Source of the DNA: Paenibacillus silviterrae
GTDB taxonomy: Bacteria > Bacillota > Bacilli > Paenibacillales > NBRC-103111
DNA length: 64,000 nucleotides
Reading direction: 5' to 3'
Assembly (NCBI RefSeq): GCF_030167925.1
Contig: NZ_JASKUT010000001.1
Coordinates: 4,238,501 to 4,302,500 of the forward strand
Shown: positions 35,497-43,975 of the stretch, one piece after another
Layout: each line of letters begins with the position of its first letter
How positions within the stretch are numbered: the first letter of the stretch is position 1
The notes under the pieces: generated by a model
Database searches by the model: none
What the model was told of the DNA's origin: nothing
What the model saw: only the letters and a program-made list of their open reading frames with translations
Position numbers and translations under genes: made by a program

Positions 35497-36062
35497 TTTA
35501 CCCTTCCTCCCAGATCATGAAGTAGATGGCGAAGAGCCTCAAACAGCTCCTGTTGCGGAAATTCCTTATCCAGAAGTGCTTGCACGGCCAACCCGTCGAT
35601 CATAGCGTTCATCAGCATCCCCCATTGCTCAAGAGACATTCCTTCGACCGGGGATTGCTTCCAAGCGGAGCTTAAGATCCCGGTCAAATGCCGGTTTTCT
35701 TTGGCTAACAGATCGCTAAGGCTTCTACGACTGGACTCCATGTGAAGCCCGGAAGCTAGCGCTGTAAAAAACAGCCGATGGTACACGGAATCATAGCTGC
35801 ATCGCGATTGGGCGGATTGGAGGACCTCCTCAAGCGTAATGCCTCCTGCTTGCATGGCCTCCCAAGAACTGTCGCATAGATGCTCGACAAGCTCTATCAG
35901 AAGCTGTTCCTTGGTGCGAAAATGGTAATACACCGTCCCTTGGCTGACGCCTGCCTGCTCGGCGACCGCCTTCAGTGTGATTTGCTCCAGCCCTTTGTCG
36001 GACATGCATTGCTGCGCGGCGCTCAGCAGGTCAAGCTTCGTAATGACATTCGGTTTAGCCAT
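35493..36062 (-). CDS. TetR-family repressor
   Basis: 189 residues from ATG at 36062 behind GAGGTG; a GTG at 36071 precedes the ribosome site. The N-terminal HTH is textbook TetR: ITLKAVAEQAGVSQGTVYYHFRTKEQLL (about 27-54). The C-terminal helical ligand domain has no recognisable specificity. A perfect inverted repeat immediately upstream overlaps its own promoter, pointing to autorepression together with the coupled membrane gene downstream. Confidence 0.92.
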   Translation of the reverse strand: MAKPNVITKLDLLSAAQQCMSDKGLEQITLKAVAEQAGVSQGTVYYHFRTKEQLLIELVEHLCDSSWEAMQAGGITLEEVLQSAQSRCSYDSVYHRLFFTALASGLHMESSRRSLSDLLAKENRHLTGILSSAWKQSPVEGMSLEQWGMLMNAMIDGLAVQALLDKEFPQQELFEALRHLLHDLGGRVK

Positions 36063-36080
36063 TAGGAACACCTCAATAGT

Positions 36081-36102
36081 AAGTTAGTTGTATAACTAAC
36101 TT
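36081..36102. promoter_or_regulatory. Palindromic TetR operator
   Basis: Arms AAGTTAGTT and AACTAACTT are perfectly inverted around a 4-bp centre. A minus-strand -10 TATAAT lies just upstream at 36105-36110, with TTTGCA 17 bp before it, so bound repressor would cover the transcription start. Confidence 0.75.
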
Positions 36103-36143
36103 TAATTATACAACATTTCCCTGTATCTGCAAATAAAATGAAA

Positions 36144-36203
36144 TATCCGCCTAAAGAAGCCGCAATCACGGGAACCGTGAGTCTCGCATCTTCAAGGCGG
36201 ATA
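36144..36203 (-). terminator. Long stem-loop downstream of the alcohol dehydrogenase gene
   Basis: TATCCGCCT (36144-36152) and AGGCGGATA (36195-36203) are perfect inverted arms. An inner hairpin TCACGG/CCGTGA lies at 36166-36180, and a T-rich tract (ATTTCATTTTATTT) follows on the minus strand. Confidence 0.55.
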
Positions 36204-36226
36204 GATGTCTTACTAGAGGCCAACCG

Positions 36227-37417
36227 CTACATCCTGGCCAGCAAAATCTCGCGCATTACGTTCCGGTCCAGCTGAACGGGGCTCTGCTTATTGTCGGTCG
36301 CGCCCAGGACAGCATCGATGTTATGCTCGGTCACTCCATAGGCGCCAAGCCTTGGAATTTCCAGCCGATCCGTCCAATCCTCCAGCGTTTCGACCAAGCG
36401 TCTGCAAGCTCCGGCGAGATCGCCGTCCGCATGGCCCGTCAGCAGCCTGCTGACCTTGGCGTACTTGGCCAACGCCTCTGCAGCCTGCTCCGTCCCGGAC
36501 TGCAGCAGCTGCTCCACGTTACGCTTCGTAACCTCGGCGAGCAGGGTCCCGCAGATGACGCCGTGCGGAATCGGGAAGCTGCCTCCGAGCGGGGAGGCAA
36601 AGCCATGCACAAGGCCGAGCCCCGCATGGGCGAGCGTAATCCCCGACAGCATGGAGGCATAGGCCATTTGCCCGTGCAGGACCTCATCCTGAGCTGCCGC
36701 ATCCGTGCAGATCGGCAGCAGGCTCCCCGCAGCCGCTTCGATACCGGATAGCGCAAGAGCATCTGTCAATGGGGAAGCCTTCGTCGACACGTAGGATTCG
36801 ATCAGCTGGGTCAGCGCATCCAGCCCGCTGGAGGCCTTCACCGACCTCGGACAGCTGATGGTGAGCCGTCCATCCACAATCGCCGCATCCGGGATGAAGC
36901 GATCATGTCGGATGGAACGTTTGAAGCCCCCGCTGATGGAAATGACCGCGTTCTTCGTCATCTCGCTGCCTGTGCCTGAAGTGGTAGGGACCGCCACGAA
37001 GAACACTTTATTACCGCTGTGCGGCCGATAAGTCGGCTGCCCCTCCAAGTAATGGAGGACCGTATCTCCCGGTTCGGTACGCAGCATGGCGGATACGGCT
37101 TTGCCCGCGTCCATGGCGCTTCCTCCGCCGACGGCAACAACGGCATCGATCCCAGAGGACCGGTAGTGATCCACGACGTCATCCACCCATTCTACCGTCG
37201 GTTCATAATGGATATGGGCTACCTCGTATGTCATTTGCTTCTCGGCAAGCAGCGCGGTGATCTGCTCCCATACCGCCGCGTTCGTCCTTGGGAAGCTGCC
37301 CGTCACGAACAGAATGCGACGTGTTCCCTGCGGCAGCACCTCAGGCAGCTTCCCTGCCGCCCCACAGCCAAAAGTGATCCCGGGGGTGCCTGCAAACAAA
37401 AAGGAGTTCATCACCAT
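36227..37417 (-). CDS. Iron-type alcohol dehydrogenase
   Basis: 396 residues from ATG at 37417 (GGAGAAG before it); a second ATG is at 37411. Group III ADH features are GITFGCGAAGKL, the NAD loop AVGGGSAMDAGKAVS (about 90-105), PTTSGTGSEMTKNAVI, and metal ligands in SGLDALTQLIESYVS, AHAGLGLVHGFASPLGG and PIPHGVICGTLL. The typical iron ligands Asp and three His are all present. It oxidises or reduces an unknown alcohol/aldehyde. It overlaps the LsrG-like gene by seven bases, so the two are coupled and may act on the same metabolite. Confidence 0.9.
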   Translation of the reverse strand: MVMNSFLFAGTPGITFGCGAAGKLPEVLPQGTRRILFVTGSFPRTNAAVWEQITALLAEKQMTYEVAHIHYEPTVEWVDDVVDHYRSSGIDAVVAVGGGSAMDAGKAVSAMLRTEPGDTVLHYLEGQPTYRPHSGNKVFFVAVPTTSGTGSEMTKNAVISISGGFKRSIRHDRFIPDAAIVDGRLTISCPRSVKASSGLDALTQLIESYVSTKASPLTDALALSGIEAAAGSLLPICTDAAAQDEVLHGQMAYASMLSGITLAHAGLGLVHGFASPLGGSFPIPHGVICGTLLAEVTKRNVEQLLQSGTEQAAEALAKYAKVSRLLTGHADGDLAGACRRLVETLEDWTDRLEIPRLGAYGVTEHNIDAVLGATDNKQSPVQLDRNVMREILLARM

Positions 37418-37719
37418 TGGGACTTCTCCGCAGGCGCGATCACCCGGTGGGCCGTTCCTTCCCGCGGCTTCGCCATCCAAGGGGCAACGGTATCTCTCCA
37501 CTCCAAGTAATGTGCGGTTCCTTTATGTTTGGCCGCCGCTTCCTCGGATTCATAAGCTTCGTACAGAGTGAAGCAGGTTGGCTCATCCCGATGCTGCAGA
37601 ACGTCGAACCGGAGGTTCCCGGGCTCTTGTACGGAGCCTTTATGGTTTTTGCATGTGGCAGCAATAAATTCCTCCACATGCTCCTCTTTCACATATACCT
37701 TTACGACTGTAACTATCAT
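37411..37719 (-). CDS. ABM-domain protein resembling LsrG
   Basis: 102 residues from ATG at 37719 (MIVTVVKVYVKEEHV); ATG at 37728 is an alternative. A single ferredoxin-like ABM domain has NHKGSVQEPGNLRFDVLQH and FTLYEAYESEEAAAKHKGT. This series (GNLRFDV, YEAY, AxxxHK) is close to what I recall of LsrG, the enzyme that degrades phosphorylated autoinducer-2. Generic quinol monooxygenases of the family share much of it, so the specific role is uncertain. No other lsr genes are nearby. Coupled to the downstream alcohol dehydrogenase. Confidence 0.68.
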   Translation of the reverse strand: MIVTVVKVYVKEEHVEEFIAATCKNHKGSVQEPGNLRFDVLQHRDEPTCFTLYEAYESEEAAAKHKGTAHYLEWRDTVAPWMAKPREGTAHRVIAPAEKSQW

Positions 37720-37953
37720 GGGCTCCATGGCTCCTCTCACTTTAGAAAATGATCTCAAGCCAAATAGTAGCATATTTGTCATGCCCCGTGTATGCTTTTG
37801 AAGTCGAGCAAGTCGAATTGCAGCAGTCAGATCGTCACTCGCAGTAAACCGCGCACAAGAACAATCGGATGTATCACCGGCTGATTCTATCCGAGATCGG
37901 CGGTCATACTAAGTAATACCAAGTCTAACGGAGTCAAAGGGAGGTAGCCGACA

Positions 37954-38589
37954 ATGAACGGTACCGAGAGCCATTCGATTACGCTCGGGATGGGATGCTT
38001 CTGGAGTCCGGATGCCTTGTTCGGGCAGTTGGCAGGGGTCATAAGGACTCGGGTAGGGTATGCGGGAGGAACTACGGAGCATCCGACCTATCGGGAGATG
38101 GGGGACCATTCGGAGGCGGTCCAGATCGAGTACGATCCGGTGAGGCTGTCGTTGGAGGCGCTTCTAGAGCTGTTCTGGAGCAGCCACAAGCCGATCAACA
38201 TCAATGAGTATAAAGGAAGGCAGTATCAGTCGCTGGTATTGTATCACGATGCCGATCAGCTGGGGGCGATTGAACGGGTGCTGAACGACATAGAGGCACA
38301 GGGAGAGGGCAGACCGGACACGGAGGTGGCTCCTCTCACCGCGTTTTATACGGCGGAGGAGCGCCATCAGAAATATTATTTGAAACGGTATCCCGATGCG
38401 ATCACGAAGCTTGCCTCGTTATACCCGTCCGCGGAGGAGCTGACCCGGGCTACCTTGGCGGCGCGCCTGAACGGCTTGGCAAAGGGATATACGAATCTCG
38501 CGAGAGTGTGTGAGGAGCTCCGTACGTGGCCCGTCTCCAAGGAGGATCGGGAGCGGATGATCCGGCTGGTGAAACAAATCAAATGGTGA
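37954..38589 (+). CDS. msrA: Peptide-methionine (S)-S-oxide reductase
   Basis: 211 residues with ATG at 37954 behind AAAGGGAGG. The MsrA signature GMGCFWSPDALF places the catalytic Cys at 15. RVGYAGGTTEHPTY and the acidic GDHSEAVQIEYDP follow, as in all MsrA proteins. There is no MsrB domain and few other Cys residues, so recycling probably uses external thioredoxin. It repairs S-epimers of methionine sulfoxide in oxidised proteins. Transcribed alone and converging on the cyclase gene with only six bases between stops. Confidence 0.93.
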   Translation: MNGTESHSITLGMGCFWSPDALFGQLAGVIRTRVGYAGGTTEHPTYREMGDHSEAVQIEYDPVRLSLEALLELFWSSHKPININEYKGRQYQSLVLYHDADQLGAIERVLNDIEAQGEGRPDTEVAPLTAFYTAEERHQKYYLKRYPDAITKLASLYPSAEELTRATLAARLNGLAKGYTNLARVCEELRTWPVSKEDRERMIRLVKQIKW

Positions 38590-38595
38590 GCTCTC

Positions 38596-40047
38596 CTACT
38601 GCCGATACTCCAGAAAATAAACAGCGACACAGCCTTGTCCCGGCGAGACGAAGCGTGAGCCCCAGATGCGGCTCGTATCGTAACGAAGCCGGGCGTCGGG
38701 CGTAAGCTGAGCCACCGGCGGGCTGAGCTGTACGAAAGATTCATGGGGCTCGAACAGCTTCAGTGCGTTCCCGATTAGCTGATTGGCGGTTTCCTTGACG
38801 GCATCGGTCAGGTAGGCCGGACGTTCTTCGGCATCGATCGGTAGAGCATGAATGCTTTCTCCTATCATGGACTGGAGCAAGGTTTCTTGGGCAATCGGAT
38901 CGGCGGACAGCACAAAGAGTCCGTTCCAGCAGCCCCGCAGCTCCAGGAACACCGACTGCTCCTCCAGCCCGGCGGGACCGCCCCTATACGCTGTTTCCTC
39001 CATGGCGCCGAAGCCGGTCCGATAAGGCAAGTACATGCGGACGGCGTCCAGCAGCGGAGCCAGCATAGCGGGGGTGAACCGCGCAGAGCTCCCGCTGGCA
39101 CCCGGCTCCGTTTCCACTTCGCCATATACGATCAGCTGCCGCACCGTCAGCTCAAGGGAGCTGTCGTCATAGGCGGCCTCCGTCCAAATCCGGCCCTCCG
39201 GCGCACACAGCCGGACAAAGTGTCTCGCCACCCAATCATACGGGTTTCGCTCCACTACCTGGCTGAACCGCTCGCGGGCCTCACCCGGCTGATTGTGCAT
39301 ATAGAGCCTTAGCGCTTCATTGAACTGAGGCAGCGTCTCCAGCTTCCCTTGACGGATGTCCGTCGGATCGCCGTCGAATACTTCGTAGATCGGGACGGTC
39401 TCCAGCTTGCCCTTCACCGCGGCATGGTCGATAAGTCGTAAGCAGAAGTCCTCCGGCTGCTGCAGCGAGCGGCGGGTTGGCTCCGTGATGAGCAGCGATG
39501 TGCCGTACCGCTTGTTCAGCCCCTCGATCCGCGAAGCCAGGTTCACGGCATCGCCGATCACCGTAGCCTGCATACGCTCTCGCCCTCCGACAATCCCCAC
39601 CATCACCGGTCCCGAATTCAGACCGATGCCGATGCGGATCGGCACATAGCCCGCCCGCAGTCTCCCTAGGTTATATTCATACAGTCTACGCAGCATGTCG
39701 AGCGCCGATCTTACGGCGCCGTCCGCTCCACCGTCGAACAGCGCCATGACGGAATCGCCGATGAACTTATCGATGACCCCGCCATGCTCGGTAACGGTTG
39801 GCTCCATTTGGTACAAATAGGAGTTGAGGAAGCGAAAGTTTTGCTCCGGAGTCAGCCGCTCCGACAGATCCGTGAAGGAGCGGATGTCGGAGAACAGCAC
39901 CGTCATCCCCATCTGCCGATGATCTCCGAGCCGCACGGAGTCCATCGAGGACTGCTCTAGAAAGCGGAGCAGCGTGCTGGGCACGAAGCGTTCATAAGCG
40001 GCAGCAAGCGCTGTAGGATCTACGGTTGTCTTCTTGTTCTGCGTCAA
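38596..40047 (-). CDS. Class III nucleotide cyclase with C-terminal CheX-like domain
   Basis: 483 residues from TTG at 40047, seven bases after AAGAGGA; an earlier TTG at 40065 lacks a ribosome site. The cyclase domain covers about 43-215. Metal ligands are Asp54 (LFSDIRSF) and Asp98 (KFIGDSV). Lys94 and Thr162 fit adenine recognition, and Asn169 and Arg173 (VNLASR) are the transition-state pair, so an active adenylyl cyclase is predicted. The C-terminal 160 residues fit the CheC/CheX/FliY fold and carry DAVKETAN, matching the phosphatase signature D/S-x3-E-x2-N. It is the last gene after kinase and regulator. Output is probably cAMP, with the CheX domain sensing or dephosphorylating the regulator. 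Confidence 0.83.
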   Translation of the reverse strand: MTQNKKTTVDPTALAAAYERFVPSTLLRFLEQSSMDSVRLGDHRQMGMTVLFSDIRSFTDLSERLTPEQNFRFLNSYLYQMEPTVTEHGGVIDKFIGDSVMALFDGGADGAVRSALDMLRRLYEYNLGRLRAGYVPIRIGIGLNSGPVMVGIVGGRERMQATVIGDAVNLASRIEGLNKRYGTSLLITEPTRRSLQQPEDFCLRLIDHAAVKGKLETVPIYEVFDGDPTDIRQGKLETLPQFNEALRLYMHNQPGEARERFSQVVERNPYDWVARHFVRLCAPEGRIWTEAAYDDSSLELTVRQLIVYGEVETEPGASGSSARFTPAMLAPLLDAVRMYLPYRTGFGAMEETAYRGGPAGLEEQSVFLELRGCWNGLFVLSADPIAQETLLQSMIGESIHALPIDAEERPAYLTDAVKETANQLIGNALKLFEPHESFVQLSPPVAQLTPDARLRYDTSRIWGSRFVSPGQGCVAVYFLEYRQ

Positions 40048-40077
40048 GGCTGATCCTCTTTTCAATCAAGTCTATGG

Positions 40078-40839
40078 TTACAAAATAATTTGCGAAATAT
40101 CGGTGTACACCTTGCCGAACAGCTCGGGATTGAGCTCCTTCAGCTGCTGCGTCAATGCCTTGCCCCTGCAGACCACCTTAGCAGTACCGCCGGCTCCGGT
40201 AATGCTGGAGCTAAACTGCTCGAATCGCGCTAACAAATCGCCGTCCATCGAATCGATGCTGTCATGGAAGTGGAACACCACTTTGAGCGGCTTCAGAAAC
40301 AGGAAGCCCTGCACTGCCATTCCGATGGAATCGAGTTCTTCAGCGCTAATTCCGCCGAACGCAGTGACAATGAAAATGCCATTCTTGTTCTCGATGGCAA
40401 AGGCCGGCGCTCCGGCCTCCGGTAGAGCGGTCGCGCCGGCCGCAGTCTCCGCTTTGGCGGCCTGCTGCTCCTCGCGATGAATTTTGAGCACGTCGTCGAT
40501 CGTCTCCAATATTTTGTCCATCGTAATCGGTTTAAGGATATAGTGCTTGGCGCCGTTCTGAATCGCCTCGAACACCATGCTCTTCTGATCCAGCGCCGAA
40601 ATCATAATGATATTGGCCGCCGGGTAAGTAGCGATAATTTTCTTCACCGCATCGATGCCGCTCATGACAGGCATTGTGATATCCATGGTGACCAGGTCCG
40701 GCATATGCTTGGCGTATTCCTTATAAGCTTCGATGCCGTTGGAAGCTTCAGCCACCACTTGATGTCCTGCTTCAGTGAGCATCATTTTGAGATTGCGGCG
40801 CATTAAGATCGAATCATCAACGATTAATATTGTAGCCAT
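40078..40839 (-). CDS. REC-STAS-like response regulator
   Basis: 253 residues with ATG at 40839 behind AGGAGGAG. Receiver domain (1-120): acidic pair Asp8-Asp9, phosphoacceptor Asp53 (LVTMDITMPVMSG), Ser and Lys switch residues (MISALD, YILKPI). After an Ala-rich linker, residues 145-250 (IFIVTAFGGISAEELDSIG, VVFHFHDSIDSMDGD) have the alternating strand-helix pattern of a STAS-like domain; there is no DNA-binding domain. It lies between the CheA-like kinase (16 bp upstream) and the cyclase (30 bp downstream). It is the evident phosphotransfer hub of this operon, and output should be by protein contact. Confidence 0.83.
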   Translation of the reverse strand: MATILIVDDSILMRRNLKMMLTEAGHQVVAEASNGIEAYKEYAKHMPDLVTMDITMPVMSGIDAVKKIIATYPAANIIMISALDQKSMVFEAIQNGAKHYILKPITMDKILETIDDVLKIHREEQQAAKAETAAGATALPEAGAPAFAIENKNGIFIVTAFGGISAEELDSIGMAVQGFLFLKPLKVVFHFHDSIDSMDGDLLARFEQFSSSITGAGGTAKVVCRGKALTQQLKELNPELFGKVYTDISQIIL

Positions 40840-40855
40840 GGGATAAGGACTCCTC

Positions 40856-43798
40856 CTACGAAAGATCAGGTTTCTTGGTTAAAATCAGGCTGAGCTGCAA
40901 AGAACCGGCCACGCCCGCCATTCGGCAGGTCCATATCGCGGCGTCGGCATACTTGACCGAAGCGCCCGGGGTTTGGAGCGTAATCGGAGGCTCAATGACG
41001 ATGTAAGGCTCCAGCTCGGGGAAACGGCTTATCGAATTGCCAAGGATGATGTTGGATGCCTCGGCGAGCGTGTCCTCGGCAAGCTGCAGCTCCTCTTCAT
41101 CACTAAGGCTGCCGTAAACAAGGGACCGAACGGTTGCGGAGGCCAAAGACTCGTCCATCGTGAGGACGAATCTGCCCTCAAGCGCCCCCTTCACGCCAAT
41201 GAAGGTTGTGATGTTCCGAAGGGATACCTTATCTTCCGCACTGAGCTGGAACGGGGTCTGCGCATCAAGCGAATGACCGACCTGCTCCCGGAAGAACTGC
41301 TTTGCCGTCTCGGCCAGCGGAGTCATCATGGAAACAGCCTCCAGCTGCGGAACCTCGGACACAGCCTCGAACGGCAGGCGGAATGTGAAGGAGGTACCTT
41401 GCCCGACTTCTGTAGCCACCTCTACGGTGCCGCCGAGACGTTCGGTTTCCAGCTTCACCGCCGAGAGACCGATCCCACGGCCGGATAGCTCGGTAATGTC
41501 CTCTTTCGTGCTAAGCTGCTCATGGAAGATGAATTCCCGCAGCGTCTCCTCCGACATCGCGGCGGCGGCCTCGTCTATGATCAATCCCTTGGCGATCGCC
41601 TTAGCCTTCACCAGCTCCGCCGAAATGCCTCGTCCGTCATCGCTGACGGTAACCCGAATCGTATTCTCCTCCTGTCGAACCTCACAGCGGATGCGGCCCA
41701 GCTCCGGCTTGCCTTGGGCCTCCCGCTCGTTGCAGCACTCAATGCCGTGATCCGCCATATTGCGGAACACGTGGACCAGCGAGCGGGCAAAGTCGGCATA
41801 CTTTTCGGAATCGCACAGCACCTCATCGCCTTCGATCTCGAACGGCTCGATCATCTTATCAAGACGCTCCGCCAGCCCTGCCGTATATTCAGGATAGCTG
41901 CGCAGCAGCTCTTTAAACGGCTTGAAGCGCAGCTTCCGAAGCTCGGGCAGCAGCACCTGGCAATCCGCGGTCGAGAGGGTGGCGACCATTTTCTTCTCAA
42001 TCTCCACAATCTTCGTTTTATCGATAAACAGGACATTATCCTGCCCGAAGAACGTATCGCCGAGGAAGCTCTGAAGAACCTCCAGCTCCGGTTCCAGCCA
42101 TTCGCCCATCCGGAAGCCGGCCAGCACGGACCGCACCTCCTCCAGCGACTGCGTATCGGAGGCTTTGCATAGCTCTGCTACGATGGTTTCCGCCTCATGA
42201 AGCTGATCCACAGCGTAGGTCAGGCCGTATTGGGCGAAATTGCCCTTGAACGTATGCAGCTGCCGGAACAGCTCGAACAGAGCCGCATCCAGCGGTACCT
42301 CCTCGCTGAATAAGGCATTTACGCGCTCGCCGGTAAATTCCTTATACTCACGGACCAATTCGGAGTAGTCGTTATAGCCGACCACCACCTTCACTACCAT
42401 CTTGAGCGTATTGCGTTCTTGCTCCATCTGGCTTTGCAAGAGCCGCTTCTCCGTCACGTCGGTCAGGATGACCATGCAGGATTCCCCGTCCCCGGGCTCC
42501 GTCTCCGGGATCATTTTGTATTCCAGCTGGATATGACGGTTATCGATCTGAATCTCATCGATGAGCAGCGGCACATATAATCCGCGTTTGGCCGGTTCCG
42601 TTTCCTGGAACAGCTTGCTGAGGAGGTTCCTAAGGAAGGTCATTTGTTCCGTGTCAGCGGGAGCAATCAGCTCGGGGAACGGGCGGGAGGCTAATCCTGC
42701 CCCGAAGAGCTTCACGCATTCCAGGCTGTATTCCTCGCGAACGCGCAGATCCGCGCCGAAGGAGAGGAAGCCCTGCCCTGCGTTGTTCAGCAGGCTGCGC
42801 AGCGACTTCTCCTGAAGGGCGAGCTTGCGCTTCGCCTCCTGGATATGCTCCTGCGATCGGAGGAGCTCCTCCTTCTGCGCCTCGAGCTCATCCCGCTGCG
42901 CCTCCATCTCATCCCGCTGTGATTCCAGCTCCAGCTTCTGGGCTTCGAGCTCTTCATTCTGATCTCTCATAAGCTCGGTGTAGCTCTTCATTTTCCCCAT
43001 GATGGTATTTGTGGAATCAATGAGCGATTCGATTTCGCGCAGGGGGCGCTTCAGCTTGACCGTGGAGCTGATCGTCGTTTCGACGTCTTCTCCGGAGGCG
43101 AGCGATTTCATCGTGCATTCCAGCTGGTCGATCGGGGCAATAATCGGCAGGGTAAATAGAGAGCTGACCAGCTTGGACAGGAACAGAACGACAATGATCA
43201 GCAGCAGCAGTGAGGCGACGGCCGCCATGAGCAGCCCGAAGCCCACAAGCGGATTAATGCCCACGGTTACGCTGCCGATCGTCTCTCCTTGAGCATCCAC
43301 TAACGGGTGCTTCGATTCAATATTGTAGAGCTCGACGATCTTGCTTACCCAAGGGCCTGTCTCCTCAAGCGTAGACGTAACGTCCTGCACGTTGGAAAAC
43401 AGGACCCGGTCCTGAATCCGTACCTCGAGGAGTATGATGTCGTGCCGCTTCTCGCCCCAAACCCCGTGTTCGTCCCTATGCATGGCATAGATGAACTTTT
43501 CTTGGGTGGCCACATCCTCCAGATGGGTCTTCATCCACTGCTTAGCACTATCCGCAGCAGGATCGAACTGCTCTAGGCCAGCAATGCCGAATTGATTCAG
43601 GAAGGCAGGGGAGTTCATATCCCGCGCGATGCTGCTGCCAATAAATTTAGCGGCGGTCTCCGACAGCGGCCGGAACATCTGGGTGACGATCACCAGAAGA
43701 ATCACCCCGAACACCAAGATGTTGATCAATGTCGAAAAATACATCAGCCGGCGCACACGCTTACGCAGCGTTCTCCGGTTTCTCTTTGTATGCGGCAT
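40856..43798 (-). CDS. Membrane CheA-like hybrid kinase with PAS, HPt and CheX domains
   Basis: 980 residues from ATG at 43798; ATG at 43855 is possible, but a TATAAT lies in that interval. A transmembrane helix at about 18-42, a 145-residue extracytoplasmic sensor, and a second helix at about 188-210. A HAMP-like linker, a coiled coil at 275-325 with QRDELEAQKEE heptads, and a PAS-like domain at 330-455 follow. The HPt domain has His515 in RQLHTFKGNFAQYG. The ATPase domain shows an N box FRNMADHG, DDGRGIS and GRGIGLSAVK. The C-terminal 160 residues are a CheX-like domain with DTLAEASN, matching the D-x3-E-x2-N phosphatase signature. No CheW-like domain is present. A kinase and potential phosphatase in one chain. 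Confidence 0.85.
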   Translation of the reverse strand: MPHTKRNRRTLRKRVRRLMYFSTLINILVFGVILLVIVTQMFRPLSETAAKFIGSSIARDMNSPAFLNQFGIAGLEQFDPAADSAKQWMKTHLEDVATQEKFIYAMHRDEHGVWGEKRHDIILLEVRIQDRVLFSNVQDVTSTLEETGPWVSKIVELYNIESKHPLVDAQGETIGSVTVGINPLVGFGLLMAAVASLLLLIIVVLFLSKLVSSLFTLPIIAPIDQLECTMKSLASGEDVETTISSTVKLKRPLREIESLIDSTNTIMGKMKSYTELMRDQNEELEAQKLELESQRDEMEAQRDELEAQKEELLRSQEHIQEAKRKLALQEKSLRSLLNNAGQGFLSFGADLRVREEYSLECVKLFGAGLASRPFPELIAPADTEQMTFLRNLLSKLFQETEPAKRGLYVPLLIDEIQIDNRHIQLEYKMIPETEPGDGESCMVILTDVTEKRLLQSQMEQERNTLKMVVKVVVGYNDYSELVREYKEFTGERVNALFSEEVPLDAALFELFRQLHTFKGNFAQYGLTYAVDQLHEAETIVAELCKASDTQSLEEVRSVLAGFRMGEWLEPELEVLQSFLGDTFFGQDNVLFIDKTKIVEIEKKMVATLSTADCQVLLPELRKLRFKPFKELLRSYPEYTAGLAERLDKMIEPFEIEGDEVLCDSEKYADFARSLVHVFRNMADHGIECCNEREAQGKPELGRIRCEVRQEENTIRVTVSDDGRGISAELVKAKAIAKGLIIDEAAAAMSEETLREFIFHEQLSTKEDITELSGRGIGLSAVKLETERLGGTVEVATEVGQGTSFTFRLPFEAVSEVPQLEAVSMMTPLAETAKQFFREQVGHSLDAQTPFQLSAEDKVSLRNITTFIGVKGALEGRFVLTMDESLASATVRSLVYGSLSDEEELQLAEDTLAEASNIILGNSISRFPELEPYIVIEPPITLQTPGASVKYADAAIWTCRMAGVAGSLQLSLILTKKPDLS

Positions 43799-43975
43799 GA
43801 TAGGTTCACCCAATCTCTTACGTATAAATAGGACTTTCTTCTCATTATATACCATCTTTTTGCCCTAGCGTGATATTTTCGTCCCAGGATTCAACAATCT
43901 TCACAACTTTATTGCATTGACCATTTTGAATGCGGTAGACTAAGGAGGAACGCTACCATAGATGGGGTTGAACGG

